From Rubrobacter xylanophilus DSM 9941 (GTDB lineage: Bacteria; Actinomycetota; Rubrobacteria; Rubrobacterales; Rubrobacteraceae), in the NCBI RefSeq assembly GCF_000014185.1, contig NC_008148.1, positions 2,646,001 through 2,710,000 on the forward strand: a stretch of DNA of 64,000 nucleotides, written 5' to 3'. The notes under the pieces are model-generated. The model ran no database searches. It was not told the origin of the DNA and saw only the letters and a list, made by a program, of their open reading frames with translations. The position numbers were made by a program, and so were the translations under genes. Positions 34,024-42,673 of this stretch are shown piece by piece. Positions within the stretch are counted from its first letter, which is position 1, and every line of letters starts with the position of its first letter.

Positions 34024-34435
34024 AGAGCCTTCTCCCTCCGCGCAGGCGCACCATGGTGAGCTGCGTCCCGCCCTCTTCGGAGGGGGCGTACCGGACCTCG
34101 TCCATGATGCTGCGCATCAGGTGCACCCCATAGCCGCTCTCGTGCGCCCGGCTGAGGTCAGGGGGGCGGTAGCTTGCGGGGTCGAAGGGACGCCCGGTAT
34201 CCCTCACACGGACCGTCAGGCGCTCCGCGTCGACGTCGAGCTGCAGGTCTATGTGGTGTCCCGGCTGTCCGCCGTAGGCGTGCTCTATGACGTTGGTGCA
34301 GGCCTCGGAGAGGGCGAGACCGACCCTGCGCGTCTCGTCCTCCGGGAAGCCGGCGGCCAGGGCGTGCTCCGCCAGCCACCGGCGGGCGCGGGCCACCTCC
34401 TCCACCCTGCTCTCTATACGCAGCTTCGCCCTCAA
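34016..34435 (-). CDS. RsbW-like anti-sigma kinase (GHKL ATPase)
   Basis: 139 residues with only the serine-kinase type GHKL fold: ALSEACTNVIEHAYGG (N-box), VRDTGRPFDP (G1 box) and GYGVHLMRSIMDEVRY (lid/G2). Proteins like this bind a sigma factor or phosphorylate a STAS antagonist. TTG 34435 is chosen because it begins LRAKLRIESRVEEVARA, the standard N-terminus; longer frames are not family-like. It overlaps the end of the hybrid kinase by 8 bases, and is divergent from a STAS antagonist at 34562, its probable partner. Confidence 0.85.
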   Translation of the reverse strand: MRAKLRIESRVEEVARARRWLAEHALAAGFPEDETRRVGLALSEACTNVIEHAYGGQPGHHIDLQLDVDAERLTVRVRDTGRPFDPASYRPPDLSRAHESGYGVHLMRSIMDEVRYAPSEEGGTQLTMVRLRGGRRLSS

Positions 34436-34561
34436 GAGTAACGCCGCTCCCGGCCCGCACTGCAAAAGACACCCAGAGAGTCTACCAGCCCCGGCCCCCT
34501 CCGGCGCCGTTGTGGTAGAGTTCTTCTCTGCGGGCGGTACGGAGACGGGGAGGAAGGCGTC

Positions 34562-34978
34562 TTGGAACCGGAGCGTCGCGAGGCAGCGGGTGGTCCGGAG
34601 GAGAAGAACGTCTCCGGATACAGGGAGCTCGGGCGCCTGGACGGGCTTGCGGCGGTCGAGCTTCTGCCGGAGGGGGAGCTGGACATAGAGTCCGCCGAGG
34701 ACTTCCGCCGCACCTTCGAGCGGCTTCTGGGCTCCGGCGCGGCCCATTTCTTCGTGAACCTCGGCGGGGTGGTCTACATGGACAGCACGGGCCTGGGATC
34801 CCTCATGCAGCTCTACCGGAGGGCGAGGGAGGCCGGCGGCTCGGCCCGCTTCTACGATCTGCGCCCGGAGGTGCGCGAGATCTTCCGGCTCACCCACCTG
34901 GACAGGATCATCGAGGTGGACCAGACCCGCGAGGCCGTCCTCTCCGCCGCCGGGAAGAGGGGCCTGAAGAAGGGCTGA
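34562..34978 (+). CDS. STAS-domain anti-sigma factor antagonist (first gene of the pel unit)
   Basis: 138 residues. After a 20-residue polar leader the STAS domain shows ELLPEGELDIESAEDFRRTF, FVNLGGVVYMDSTGLGSLMQ, whose Ser in MDSTGLG is the phosphorylation site in SpoIIAA/RsbV, and IFRLTHLDRIIEVDQTREAV. The TTG start at 34562 has GGGGAGGAAGG upstream. It is divergent from the RsbW-like kinase and only 13 bases before pelD, hence at the head of the pel transcript: its dephosphorylated form should pull the kinase away from its target. Confidence 0.88.
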   Translation: MEPERREAAGGPEEKNVSGYRELGRLDGLAAVELLPEGELDIESAEDFRRTFERLLGSGAAHFFVNLGGVVYMDSTGLGSLMQLYRRAREAGGSARFYDLRPEVREIFRLTHLDRIIEVDQTREAVLSAAGKRGLKKG

Positions 34979-34991
34979 CGCGGCCCGGAGC

Positions 34992-36461
34992 ATGCGGATG
35001 CGAGCCGGCCGGGGAGAGGTCCAGAGGGGGCGGAGCCTCCCGGCCCTCCTCCGGCGCGGCGGGCCCGCGGGCAAGCGGCCGGCCCGGGCCGTCGCCTACG
35101 CCGAGACGCTCGCGGCCCTCGCCCTCCTGGTGGGGGCGGGCCTCCTCCTGCAGCCGCAGAACCCGGGCTTCGCCGGGGTCTCCCCGCACCCCTTCTGGCT
35201 CGTCGTGATCCCCATAGCCGCCCTGCACGGGAGCCCACCGGGGTACGTGGCGGGGGCGGCCTCGGCTCTGGCCTATCTCGGGCTGGCCGCCCTGCAGGCC
35301 GGCTCCGTGACCGACCCCGCCCTCCTGCGACCCGGCCTTCTGGCGGAGCCCGTGCTCTTCCTGGTCGCCGGGGGCGCCCTCGGCGAGCTCCGGCAGGCCC
35401 AGCGGCGGCGGGAGGAGGCGCTCCTGCGGAGGCAGGAAGCGCTGGAGGGCGACCTGCAGGACCTCGCCCAGCGCTACCTGGCCTCCGTGGAGCTCGCCCG
35501 CGAGCTCGAGCGCAGGATAGTGGACCAGACCTCCACCGTCACCACGCTCTACGAGGCGGCCAAGGCGCTGGAGCGGCTGGAGGTGGAAGAGCTTCCCCCG
35601 GCGGTGCTCGAGCTCGCCAGCAGCTTCGTGGACGTCGAGGCGTGCTCCCTCTACCTCCTGAGGGACGGCAGCTTCGTGCTCGAGGCGGGACGCCCCGAAG
35701 GCGCCCCCCGGCCGCGCCAGCTCGACGTCGGGGGCGGGCTCCCGGCCATCGTGGCCTCCGAGAAGCGGCTCGCCACCGTGCACGAGCTGCTCGCCGAGCC
35801 CACCCCCGGGCGGCTGGCCCGCCAGCCGATGCTGATGGCGGCGCCCATCCTCGACGCCGACGGCGAGGTGGCCGGGATGCTGGTCGCCGAGAGGATGCCC
35901 TTTCTGCGCTTCACCCCGGCGGCGGCCCGGCTCTTCTCCCTCCTCGGGGACTGGGCCTCGGGCGCCTTCCAGCGGGCGCTCCGCTTCAGACAGACGCGCG
36001 ACCGCAACATCGAGGACGACCTCACCGGCGCCTACAACCACGCCTACCTGCTCAAGCGGGCCGAGGAGGAGGTCTTCCGCTCCAGAACCTACGGCGTCCC
36101 GCTCTCGCTGCTGGCGCTGCGGGCCGAGGACCACGAGCGGATACCGCCCGTGCGGCTGCCGGGGGTGCTGCGGACCCTGAGCCTGGTCTTCCGGCACCAC
36201 ATCCGGCCCGTGGACGTGCTGGGCCGGCACGAGGAGGAGGGCACCTTCCTGCTGCTCTTGCCCCACCTCGGCGCGGAGGAGGCCGGGGAGCTCGCCGAGA
36301 GGCTCCGGCGGGAGGTGGAGGGCTTCGGCTTCAGGCCCTTCGAGGAGGACGACCGCACCCTGCGGCTCCGGACCGGCCGGGCCACGCTCTCCGGGAAGAC
36401 CGGCGGAGCGGAGGGGCTCGTCGAGGAGGCGGTGCGCGATCTCCTGCGGGGGGGCGGATGA
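34992..36461 (+). CDS. pelD: PelD-like cyclic di-GMP receptor (membrane, GAF, degenerate GGDEF)
   Basis: 489 residues. Three to four N-terminal membrane helices (about 35-125), a coiled segment (RQAQRRREEALLRRQEAL), a GAF domain (about 185-320) and a C-terminal GGDEF-like domain beginning EDDLTGAYNHAYLLKRAEEE. The catalytic GGDEF is replaced by EEEGTF, so no cyclase activity is expected, but the inhibitory-site motif RxxD is intact as RPVD (residues 405-408) at the exact spacing seen in diguanylate cyclases and in Pseudomonas PelD, where it binds cyclic di-GMP to switch on Pel synthesis. ATG overlap with pelE (ATGA). Confidence 0.87.
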   Translation: MRMRAGRGEVQRGRSLPALLRRGGPAGKRPARAVAYAETLAALALLVGAGLLLQPQNPGFAGVSPHPFWLVVIPIAALHGSPPGYVAGAASALAYLGLAALQAGSVTDPALLRPGLLAEPVLFLVAGGALGELRQAQRRREEALLRRQEALEGDLQDLAQRYLASVELARELERRIVDQTSTVTTLYEAAKALERLEVEELPPAVLELASSFVDVEACSLYLLRDGSFVLEAGRPEGAPRPRQLDVGGGLPAIVASEKRLATVHELLAEPTPGRLARQPMLMAAPILDADGEVAGMLVAERMPFLRFTPAAARLFSLLGDWASGAFQRALRFRQTRDRNIEDDLTGAYNHAYLLKRAEEEVFRSRTYGVPLSLLALRAEDHERIPPVRLPGVLRTLSLVFRHHIRPVDVLGRHEEEGTFLLLLPHLGAEEAGELAERLRREVEGFGFRPFEEDDRTLRLRTGRATLSGKTGGAEGLVEEAVRDLLRGGG

Positions 36462-37456
36462 GCCCGCTGCTTCTGCTGTGGCTCGCGAGCTTCCCCCTGG
36501 AGGTGGCCTCGGGCTGGCTGCTCCTCGGCGGAAGCCCCGGGAGGATCGCCGCCTCCCTGGCCGCCCACGCGGCCGCCTCCGCCGCCTTCGGCTGCTCGCT
36601 GCTTCGCGCGAAGGGCCGGGGATGGCCGGTCGTCGGCTGGGCCCTCTCGCTCTTGGTCTTCCCGCTCGCCGGGATGCTCGCCGCAGCCCTGGCCTACCTG
36701 CTCGCCGCGCTCCCCGGGCCGCGCCGGGCGCCTCTCCCGGCGCCGCAGGAGGGAGGGGAGGGGGAGGAAGACCCCCTCTCGCGGGCCAGGAGGGTCGAGG
36801 TCTCGCTGCTCGAGGAGCGGGAGGTCGAGCCGGTGGTGGACGTGCTGCGGGAGGAGGACCCGGAGGCCAAGCGGGCCGCCATCGAGCGCCTCGCCCTGCG
36901 GCGGGACTCGGAGGCCGTGCGGGTGCTGAGGGGGCTTCTGCACGACCCGTCGCCCGAGGCGAGGCTCTTCGCCTCGCTCACCCTCTCCCGGCTGGAGGAC
37001 GAGATCGGCAAGGAGATCCTCGACGCCCGAGAGGGGCGCGAGCGCGACCCGCAGGACCCCGAGGCCCGCGAGCGCCTCGCCGACCTCTACCTGGAGTACG
37101 CCCTGAGCGGGCTTCTGGAGGGCGCCGCCCGGGACTACTACCTGCAGATGGCCTGCCGGGAGTACGAGGAGGCGCTGCGGGCCGGGGCCCAAAGGCGCCG
37201 CAACGCCCTGCGCCTCGCCCGGGCCCACCTGGGGCTCGGCGAGATCGCCCAGGCCGCGGGCCTCCTCGACGAGCTGGGAAGCGAGCGCCCCGACGACCCG
37301 GAGGTGCACCTGCTGCGGATGGAGGCCATCTTCGACTTCGGCGACCTGAGGGAGCTCGGGGTGTACGCCCGGAGGGTGCTCGGGCGCCTGCCCGAAGGCT
37401 CCGAGGCCCGCGAGCTCGCGGCCTGGTGGGCGGGGGAGGCCCGGGATGGGGCGTAG
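36458..37456 (+). CDS. pelE: PelE-like membrane protein with HEAT/TPR repeats
   Basis: 332 residues: two or three N-terminal membrane helices (SPLLLLWLASFPLEVASGWL; LVFPLAGMLAAALAYLLAAL), an acidic linker, then a cytoplasmic helical repeat region: a HEAT-like pair near 125-180 (DPEAKRAAIERLALRRDSEA) and TPR-like units near 195-320 (DPEARERLADLYLEYALSGL; DDPEVHLLRMEAIFDFGDLR). PelE of Pseudomonas has the same membrane-plus-TPR layout and bridges PelD and the synthase. The ATG overlaps pelD and the stop lies 11 bases inside pelF, so expression is coupled. Confidence 0.8.
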   Translation: MSPLLLLWLASFPLEVASGWLLLGGSPGRIAASLAAHAAASAAFGCSLLRAKGRGWPVVGWALSLLVFPLAGMLAAALAYLLAALPGPRRAPLPAPQEGGEGEEDPLSRARRVEVSLLEEREVEPVVDVLREEDPEAKRAAIERLALRRDSEAVRVLRGLLHDPSPEARLFASLTLSRLEDEIGKEILDAREGRERDPQDPEARERLADLYLEYALSGLLEGAARDYYLQMACREYEEALRAGAQRRRNALRLARAHLGLGEIAQAAGLLDELGSERPDDPEVHLLRMEAIFDFGDLRELGVYARRVLGRLPEGSEARELAAWWAGEARDGA

Positions 37457-38954
37457 CCGCACAGCCGACGTGTGCCTGGTCGTAGAGGGGACCTACCCCT
37501 ACGTGCGGGGCGGGGTCTCCTCCTGGGTGCACAACCTCATCCGGGGGCTCCCCGGGAAGACCTTCAGGGTGCTCTTTATCGGGCCGTCGCCCGACATCGA
37601 GTACGAGGAGCGCTACGAGCTGCCGGAGAACCTCCTCGGTGTGGACAAGATCTACGCGCAGGACTTCCGGCCGGAGAAGATGAGGAGCCCCGCCCCCTCC
37701 CGGGACGGCCGCGGCCGGGCGTGGGAGCTGCTCCGCCGGTTCCACGAGCGCCTCCCGTTGGGGCCGGGGGTGCCGCTCTTCGACGAGCTCTACGCGGCGG
37801 TCGGAAGCCCGGAGAGCCGCTCGCTCGGGGTGCAGGACCTCTTCGGCTCGCCCGAGTCGTGGGAGATGGTCCTGGACCTCTACCGCAGAAACAGACGCGA
37901 CGCCTCCTTCGTGGACTACTACTGGACCTGGCGCTTCACCCATCTGCCGCTCTTCCAGATGCTGCAGGCCGAAGTCCCCCCGGCGCGCGTCTATCACACC
38001 GTCTCCACCGGCTACGCCGGGTTTCTGGCCGCGCTGGCCAAAAAAAGGACCGGCTCCCCCATGATCGTCACCGAGCACGGCATCTACACCCGGGAGCGGA
38101 GTATCGAGATAGCCCAGGCCGACTGGATCCACGTAACCGAGCAGCAGGACTACAAGATCCGGCGCACCCAAAGCTTCTTCAAGCAGTGGTGGACCGATAT
38201 GTTCAGGATGATGAGCCGACTCTGCTACCAGGAGGCGGACCGGGTGATCACCATAACCCAGGCCAACCAGCGCTACCAGCTCGAGGAGGGGGCCGACCCG
38301 CAGAGGATGCTGGTGATCCCGAACGGCATCCGGCCCGAGCGCTTCCGCGCCGCCCGGGAGGCCCCGCGCCCGGAGGGGGAGTTCAACGTGGGCTTCGTCG
38401 GCAGGGTCGTCCCCATAAAGGACGTCAAGACGCTCATCCGCGCCGTCAAGCTGGCCGAGCCGGAGATCCCCAACCTCAGGGCCTACGTCATCGGCCCGAC
38501 GGAGGAGGACCCGGAGTACTTCGCCGAGTGCCGCCAGCTCACCTCGCTCCTCGGGCTGGAGGACCGGATCGTCTATACCGGCCCCCAGGACGTGCTGGAG
38601 TACTACCGGCGGATGCACGTGCTCGTCCTGACGAGCATCAGCGAGGGCCAGCCGCTGGTCATCCTGGAGGCCAACAGCGCCGGGGTGCCGGTGGTGGCCA
38701 CGAACGTGGGCGCCTGCGCCGAGCTGCTCCACGGCCGCACCCCCGAGGACAGGGCCCTGGGGCCCGGGGGGATAGTAACCGCGGTGTCGAGCCCGCGGGA
38801 GACGGCGGACGCCCTCATCCGGCTCGCCCGCGACGGGCGGCTGCGGGAGCGGATGTCCCGCGCCGGCGCGGCCAGGATGGAGCGCTTCTACCGGGAGGAC
38901 GAGCTCAACAGAACCTACCAGAGGATCTACGACGCGCTCGCGGGGGAGGGCTGA
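37446..38954 (+). CDS. pelF: PelF family 4 glycosyltransferase
   Basis: 502 residues, the soluble polymerising glycosyltransferase of Pel synthesis, using UDP-GalNAc/GlcNAc in known systems. The N-terminus ADVCLVVEGTYPYVRGGVSS is a PelF hallmark; the C-terminal GT-B domain contains GFVGRVVPIKDVKTLIRAV and ISEGQPLVILEANSAGVPVV with the retaining E-x7-E motif. Length is standard. The start ATG 37446 lies inside the end of pelE; pelG begins 3 bases after the stop. Confidence 0.93.
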   Translation: MGRSRTADVCLVVEGTYPYVRGGVSSWVHNLIRGLPGKTFRVLFIGPSPDIEYEERYELPENLLGVDKIYAQDFRPEKMRSPAPSRDGRGRAWELLRRFHERLPLGPGVPLFDELYAAVGSPESRSLGVQDLFGSPESWEMVLDLYRRNRRDASFVDYYWTWRFTHLPLFQMLQAEVPPARVYHTVSTGYAGFLAALAKKRTGSPMIVTEHGIYTRERSIEIAQADWIHVTEQQDYKIRRTQSFFKQWWTDMFRMMSRLCYQEADRVITITQANQRYQLEEGADPQRMLVIPNGIRPERFRAAREAPRPEGEFNVGFVGRVVPIKDVKTLIRAVKLAEPEIPNLRAYVIGPTEEDPEYFAECRQLTSLLGLEDRIVYTGPQDVLEYYRRMHVLVLTSISEGQPLVILEANSAGVPVVATNVGACAELLHGRTPEDRALGPGGIVTAVSSPRETADALIRLARDGRLRERMSRAGAARMERFYREDELNRTYQRIYDALAGEG

Positions 38955-38957
38955 GGC

Positions 38958-40331
38958 GTGGCGGGCATAGGGTTCGAACTCCAGAAGGCCGTGCGGCAGG
39001 AGAGCTACCTCGGCAAGATCCGGGGCTACCTCTACGCCGCGGTGATCTCCTCAGGCCCCTGGCTGCTCTCGGTGGTGGCCCTGAGCCTGCTCGGGGCTGT
39101 CTCCGCCACCTTCCTCTCGCGGGAGGCCATCGCCCTCTTCGCCGCGACGATCACCCACACCTTCGCCCTCTCGCTCGTCACCACCGGGCTCCTGCAGATG
39201 GTCGTCACCCGCTACCTGGCCGACGAGCTCTACCTGAAACGGCCGGAATCGGTGGGCCCGACCTTCGTCTCGGTGCTCGCCCTCTCCTGCGGGGCCCAGT
39301 TCGTGGTCATAAACGCCCTGCTGGCCCTCACCGAGCTTCCGCTCGGCTACCGCCTGCCGGCCACGGCGCTCTACGTGGCGGTGAGCGGCATCTGGGTCGC
39401 CATGGTCTTTCTCTCCGCCGCCCGCGACTACCTCTCCATCGTTGCGGCCTTCGCCGCCGGCTACCTGACCAGCTTCCTCGCCGCCACGCTGCTCGGCTCG
39501 CGCTACGGGCTCTCGGCCTACCTGATGGGCTTCGCCGCCGGGCAGATGGTGACCCTGGGGTTGCTCACCGCCCGGGTGCTCGCCGAGTTCGAGCCGCAGA
39601 GGGCCCTGAGCCTGGGCTTCGCCCGTTACTTCCGGCGCTACCCCTCGCTCGTGGCCATCGGCCTCGCGTACAACCTGGGGCTCTGGGCGGACAAGATGGT
39701 CTTCTGGCTCTCCCCCGCCGGCGTGGACGTGGGCAGCTTCATGGACGTCTTCCAGCCCTACGACACCTCCTTCTTCGTGGCGAGCCTCGTCATCGTCCCG
39801 GCGCTCGCGCTGTTCACCGTGAACATCGAGACGGATTTCTACGAGCACTACCGGGGCTTCTACGACTCCATCCAGAGCCGTCTCGGGCTGCAGGAGCTGC
39901 TCGCCGCAAAGCGCGGCATGGCCCGCTCGCTGCGGAAGAGCTACCTCTCGCTCCTGAAGGTGCAGGGCGCCTCCGCCCTCCTGGCCGTCACTGTGCTGAC
40001 GCCCCTCACGCGGGTGCTGGACCTCCCCCCCGGATACTGGCCGCTGTTCAGGGTGATGGTGCTCGGGATGAGCGCCCAGGTGTTCCTCCTGTTCACCGTC
40101 CTGATCCTGCTCTACCTCGACCTCCGCGGGAGCGCCCTCGCCGCCTGCGCCTTCTTTCTGGCGGCGAACCTCGCGCTGACCGCGCTCACCGTGCCGGCGG
40201 GCCCCGCCTTCTACGGCTACGGCTTTCTCGCCGCCTCGGTGCTCGGGGCGCTCTTCTCCCTGCTCCTGCTGCGGGAGCGCTTCGGGAAGCTGGAGTACCT
40301 GACCTTCAGCCGGCAGCCGATGGTCTCCTGA
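38958..40331 (+). CDS. pelG: PelG membrane transporter of the Pel synthase
   Basis: 457 residues with about twelve membrane helices, the MOP-type exporter that works with PelF. The N-terminus GIGFELQKAVRQESYLGKIR, the SGPWLLSVVALSLL first helix and the GLAYNLGLWADKMVFWLSP segment are characteristic of PelG. It is the most diagnostic gene of the cluster together with PelF. GTG 38958 starts 3 bases after pelF. The next gene follows by 3 bases. Confidence 0.93.
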   Translation: MAGIGFELQKAVRQESYLGKIRGYLYAAVISSGPWLLSVVALSLLGAVSATFLSREAIALFAATITHTFALSLVTTGLLQMVVTRYLADELYLKRPESVGPTFVSVLALSCGAQFVVINALLALTELPLGYRLPATALYVAVSGIWVAMVFLSAARDYLSIVAAFAAGYLTSFLAATLLGSRYGLSAYLMGFAAGQMVTLGLLTARVLAEFEPQRALSLGFARYFRRYPSLVAIGLAYNLGLWADKMVFWLSPAGVDVGSFMDVFQPYDTSFFVASLVIVPALALFTVNIETDFYEHYRGFYDSIQSRLGLQELLAAKRGMARSLRKSYLSLLKVQGASALLAVTVLTPLTRVLDLPPGYWPLFRVMVLGMSAQVFLLFTVLILLYLDLRGSALAACAFFLAANLALTALTVPAGPAFYGYGFLAASVLGALFSLLLLRERFGKLEYLTFSRQPMVS

Positions 40332-40334
40332 GCG

Positions 40335-42269
40335 GTGCGGGCGGCCCACGGCACAGCGGCGGTCTTCGGGCTCTTCGCCCTCGGGCTCGCGGTCCTCTTC
40401 CTGACCCTGCCCGGGGCGGGGCGGGACGAGCTCGGCCTGCGGGTGCCCGAGAACTACGGCGACGTGGTCCCGAGCCAGGCCTCCGGCGGACGCGGCGCCT
40501 CGCCGCACGCGCTGCCCCCGGCGAGCTCGCCCTGGCCCTCCTCCGAGGGCCTCGGGTGCCCGACCAGGGACCTGCGCCTGCTCGTCCTCTCCGCCGACGG
40601 GGAGGAGACCACCCTCCCGGCGATCCGGCAGACGCTCGACTACCTGGGCACCCCCTACTCGGTGTACGTGGCCGCCGAGGAGCCCCCGCTGACCCGCGAG
40701 CGGCTCGCCGAGGGCTGCCACGGCTTCTACCAGGGCGTGATCCTGGCCAGCGGCAACCTCTCCTACGTCCCGCCGGGCGAGGAGCGCCCCCGCAGCGCGC
40801 TCTCGGAGGAGGAGTGGGAGGCGCTGCGGGAGTACGAGTCGGAGTTCGGGGTGCGCCGGGCGGCCTGGTACGCCTACCCGGAGCCGGAGTACGGTCTGAG
40901 AGAACCCGAGGGCTCCGGCGACGAGCCCGTCCGGGCCCGGCTCACCGCCGAGGGGCGCGAGCTCTTCGGCTACCTGAACCCGGAGAGCCCGGTCGAGGTC
41001 CGGGACGCCTTCGTCTACCGCGCCCGGCCCGCGCCGGACGCCATCCCGCTGCTGGTGGACGGCAGGGGGCACGCCCTGGCCGTCCTCGCCGAACACCCCG
41101 GCGGCCGCCAGACCCTCGCGCTGACCTTCTCCAGCAACCCCTGGCTCACCCACAACCTGCTCCTCTCCTACGGGCTCGTGGACTGGGTCACCGGCGGCCT
41201 CTTCCTCGGCGAGCGGCGGGTGTACCTCACCGCCCACGTGGACGACGTCTTTATCCCGGACCAGCTGGTCGGCGGCGGCTCCTACAGGATGACAGGCGAA
41301 GACCTGCGCGCCGCGGCCGCCCGGCAGCGGGAGTGGCGCTCCAGAGAGCTCTTCCGCGAGCTCCGGCTGGACCTCGCCTTCAACGCCTACGGCACCACGG
41401 GGCTCTACATCCCCGACACCCTCACCCCGGCCGCCCGCGAGCTGGAGGCGGAGTTCCGCTGGATCAACCACACCTACCGCCACCTGGACTGGGACGAGGT
41501 CGGCTACCGCACAGCCGCCTCCGAGCTGGAGCAGAACGACGCCTGGGCCCGCGGTTCGGAGCTCTCCCGCTACAGCCCCGTCAACCTCGTCACCCCCGAG
41601 TACTCCGGGCTCGGCAACCCGCAGGCCATGCGGGCCGCCCGCGCCGCGGGCATCCGCTACCTGGTCGGGGACACCTCGGAGCCGGGCTTCGACAACCCCT
41701 CCCCGAACGCCGGGCTCTCCCACCCCCTCGAGCCCTCCATCTTCGTCGTCCCCCGCTACCCGACCAACCTGGGCTTCGACGTCTCCACGCCGCGGGAGTG
41801 GACCTCGGACTACAACCGGCGCTACCGGGACTTCTGGGGGCGCAGGCTGAGCTACGCGGAGGTGCTGGACAGGGAGAGCGACGTCCTCCTCTCTTACATG
41901 CTGAAGGGAGACATCAACCCGATCATGTTCCACCAGGCCAACCTCCGGGCCTACGACGGGGAGCACACCCTGCTCACCGACCTGCTGCACGCCACCCTGC
42001 GCAAGTACGCCGCGCTCTACAGGCTGCCGGTGCTGAGCCCCCCGATGCAGGAGCTCGGCGAGCGGGCGCGGCGCAGGACGGCCTACGACCGGGCGGGGGT
42101 GATGGCGAGCGCGTCGCCCGGCGGGAGGGTGCGCCTGCTCTCCCGCCGGGCCGCCGAGGCCCCCGTCACGGGGCTTGAGTCCCCCGGGGCAGAGGTGTAC
42201 GGCGGGGAGCCCACCACCTACGTAGCGCTGGAGCCCGGCGAGCCCGCCGTCCTGCCCCTGCGGGAATAA
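40335..42269 (+). CDS. Agd3-like (CE18) extracellular polysaccharide deacetylase
   Basis: 644 residues. A signal/anchor helix (residues 8-26) leads to an N-terminal Rossmann-like region (RLLVLSADGEETTLPAIRQT, YLGTPYSVYV, GVILASGNLSYVPP), then a deacetylase barrel with YLTAHVDDVFIPD (His301, Asp303, Asp304) and INHTYRHLDW (His379, His383), the metal and catalytic motifs of Agd3, the enzyme that deacetylates fungal galactosaminogalactan. It takes the place of PelA: no PelA-type glycosidase-deacetylase fusion is present. GTG 40335 is tightly coupled to pelG. The C-terminal 100 residues are beta-rich and may bind carbohydrate. Confidence 0.8.
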   Translation: MRAAHGTAAVFGLFALGLAVLFLTLPGAGRDELGLRVPENYGDVVPSQASGGRGASPHALPPASSPWPSSEGLGCPTRDLRLLVLSADGEETTLPAIRQTLDYLGTPYSVYVAAEEPPLTRERLAEGCHGFYQGVILASGNLSYVPPGEERPRSALSEEEWEALREYESEFGVRRAAWYAYPEPEYGLREPEGSGDEPVRARLTAEGRELFGYLNPESPVEVRDAFVYRARPAPDAIPLLVDGRGHALAVLAEHPGGRQTLALTFSSNPWLTHNLLLSYGLVDWVTGGLFLGERRVYLTAHVDDVFIPDQLVGGGSYRMTGEDLRAAAARQREWRSRELFRELRLDLAFNAYGTTGLYIPDTLTPAARELEAEFRWINHTYRHLDWDEVGYRTAASELEQNDAWARGSELSRYSPVNLVTPEYSGLGNPQAMRAARAAGIRYLVGDTSEPGFDNPSPNAGLSHPLEPSIFVVPRYPTNLGFDVSTPREWTSDYNRRYRDFWGRRLSYAEVLDRESDVLLSYMLKGDINPIMFHQANLRAYDGEHTLLTDLLHATLRKYAALYRLPVLSPPMQELGERARRRTAYDRAGVMASASPGGRVRLLSRRAAEAPVTGLESPGAEVYGGEPTTYVALEPGEPAVLPLRE

Positions 42270-42313
42270 ACGAGGCAGAGAGAGGAGCGGAGAGAAAGGA
42301 GTTTTCGGGCGAG

Positions 42314-42673
42314 ATGGGGATCCTGAAGGTGCGCGAAGAGCCTGGCGAGGTCGTCGTGGTCGGCTGCGAGCCGGGTACCGCCCTGGACGCGGCGAACTCC
42401 GGAGAGCTGCGCGAGCGGGCGGGCGAGCTCCTCGGTCGCTCCTCGAACCTCGTGTTCGACATGGGCGGCGTAACCTTCCTGGACAGCTCGGCCATCGGGG
42501 CGCTGGTGGGGCTGATGCGCGCGGCCCGCGAGTCGGGGGGCGACGTGCGGCTGGCCCGGGTAGGCCGGGACGTGCGCACGATCTTCGAGCTGACCCGGCT
42601 GGACTCGGTCTTCGGGATATACCCCTCCGTCGCGGAGGCGGTGCGCTCCTTTACGGAGTCCCCTGGTCGATGA
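42314..42673 (+). CDS. STAS-domain anti-sigma factor antagonist (last gene of the pel unit)
   Basis: 119 residues, a minimal RsbV/SpoIIAA protein: VVVVGCEPGTALDAANSGEL, LVFDMGGVTFLDSSAIGALV with the phospho-acceptor Ser in LDSSAIG, and IFELTRLDSVFGIYPSVAEA. It follows the deacetylase by 44 bases on the same strand, so the pel transcript begins and ends with a STAS gene. AGAAAGGAG precedes ATG 42314. Its last 23 bases overlap the convergent GH135 gene. Confidence 0.9.
   Translation: MGILKVREEPGEVVVVGCEPGTALDAANSGELRERAGELLGRSSNLVFDMGGVTFLDSSAIGALVGLMRAARESGGDVRLARVGRDVRTIFELTRLDSVFGIYPSVAEAVRSFTESPGR

Noticed and set aside
39051-41990. Minus-strand open frame of 979 codons
   Set aside because: It is antisense to pelG and the deacetylase and has low-complexity Gly/Glu/Val/Pro composition with no recognisable domain.
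37472-42178. Plus-strand open frame of 1568 codons
   Set aside because: It runs across pelF, pelG and the deacetylase in another frame and is Arg/Pro/Gly/Ala-rich, the usual shadow of high-GC coding DNA; pelF, pelG and the deacetylase have clear family motifs in their own frames.
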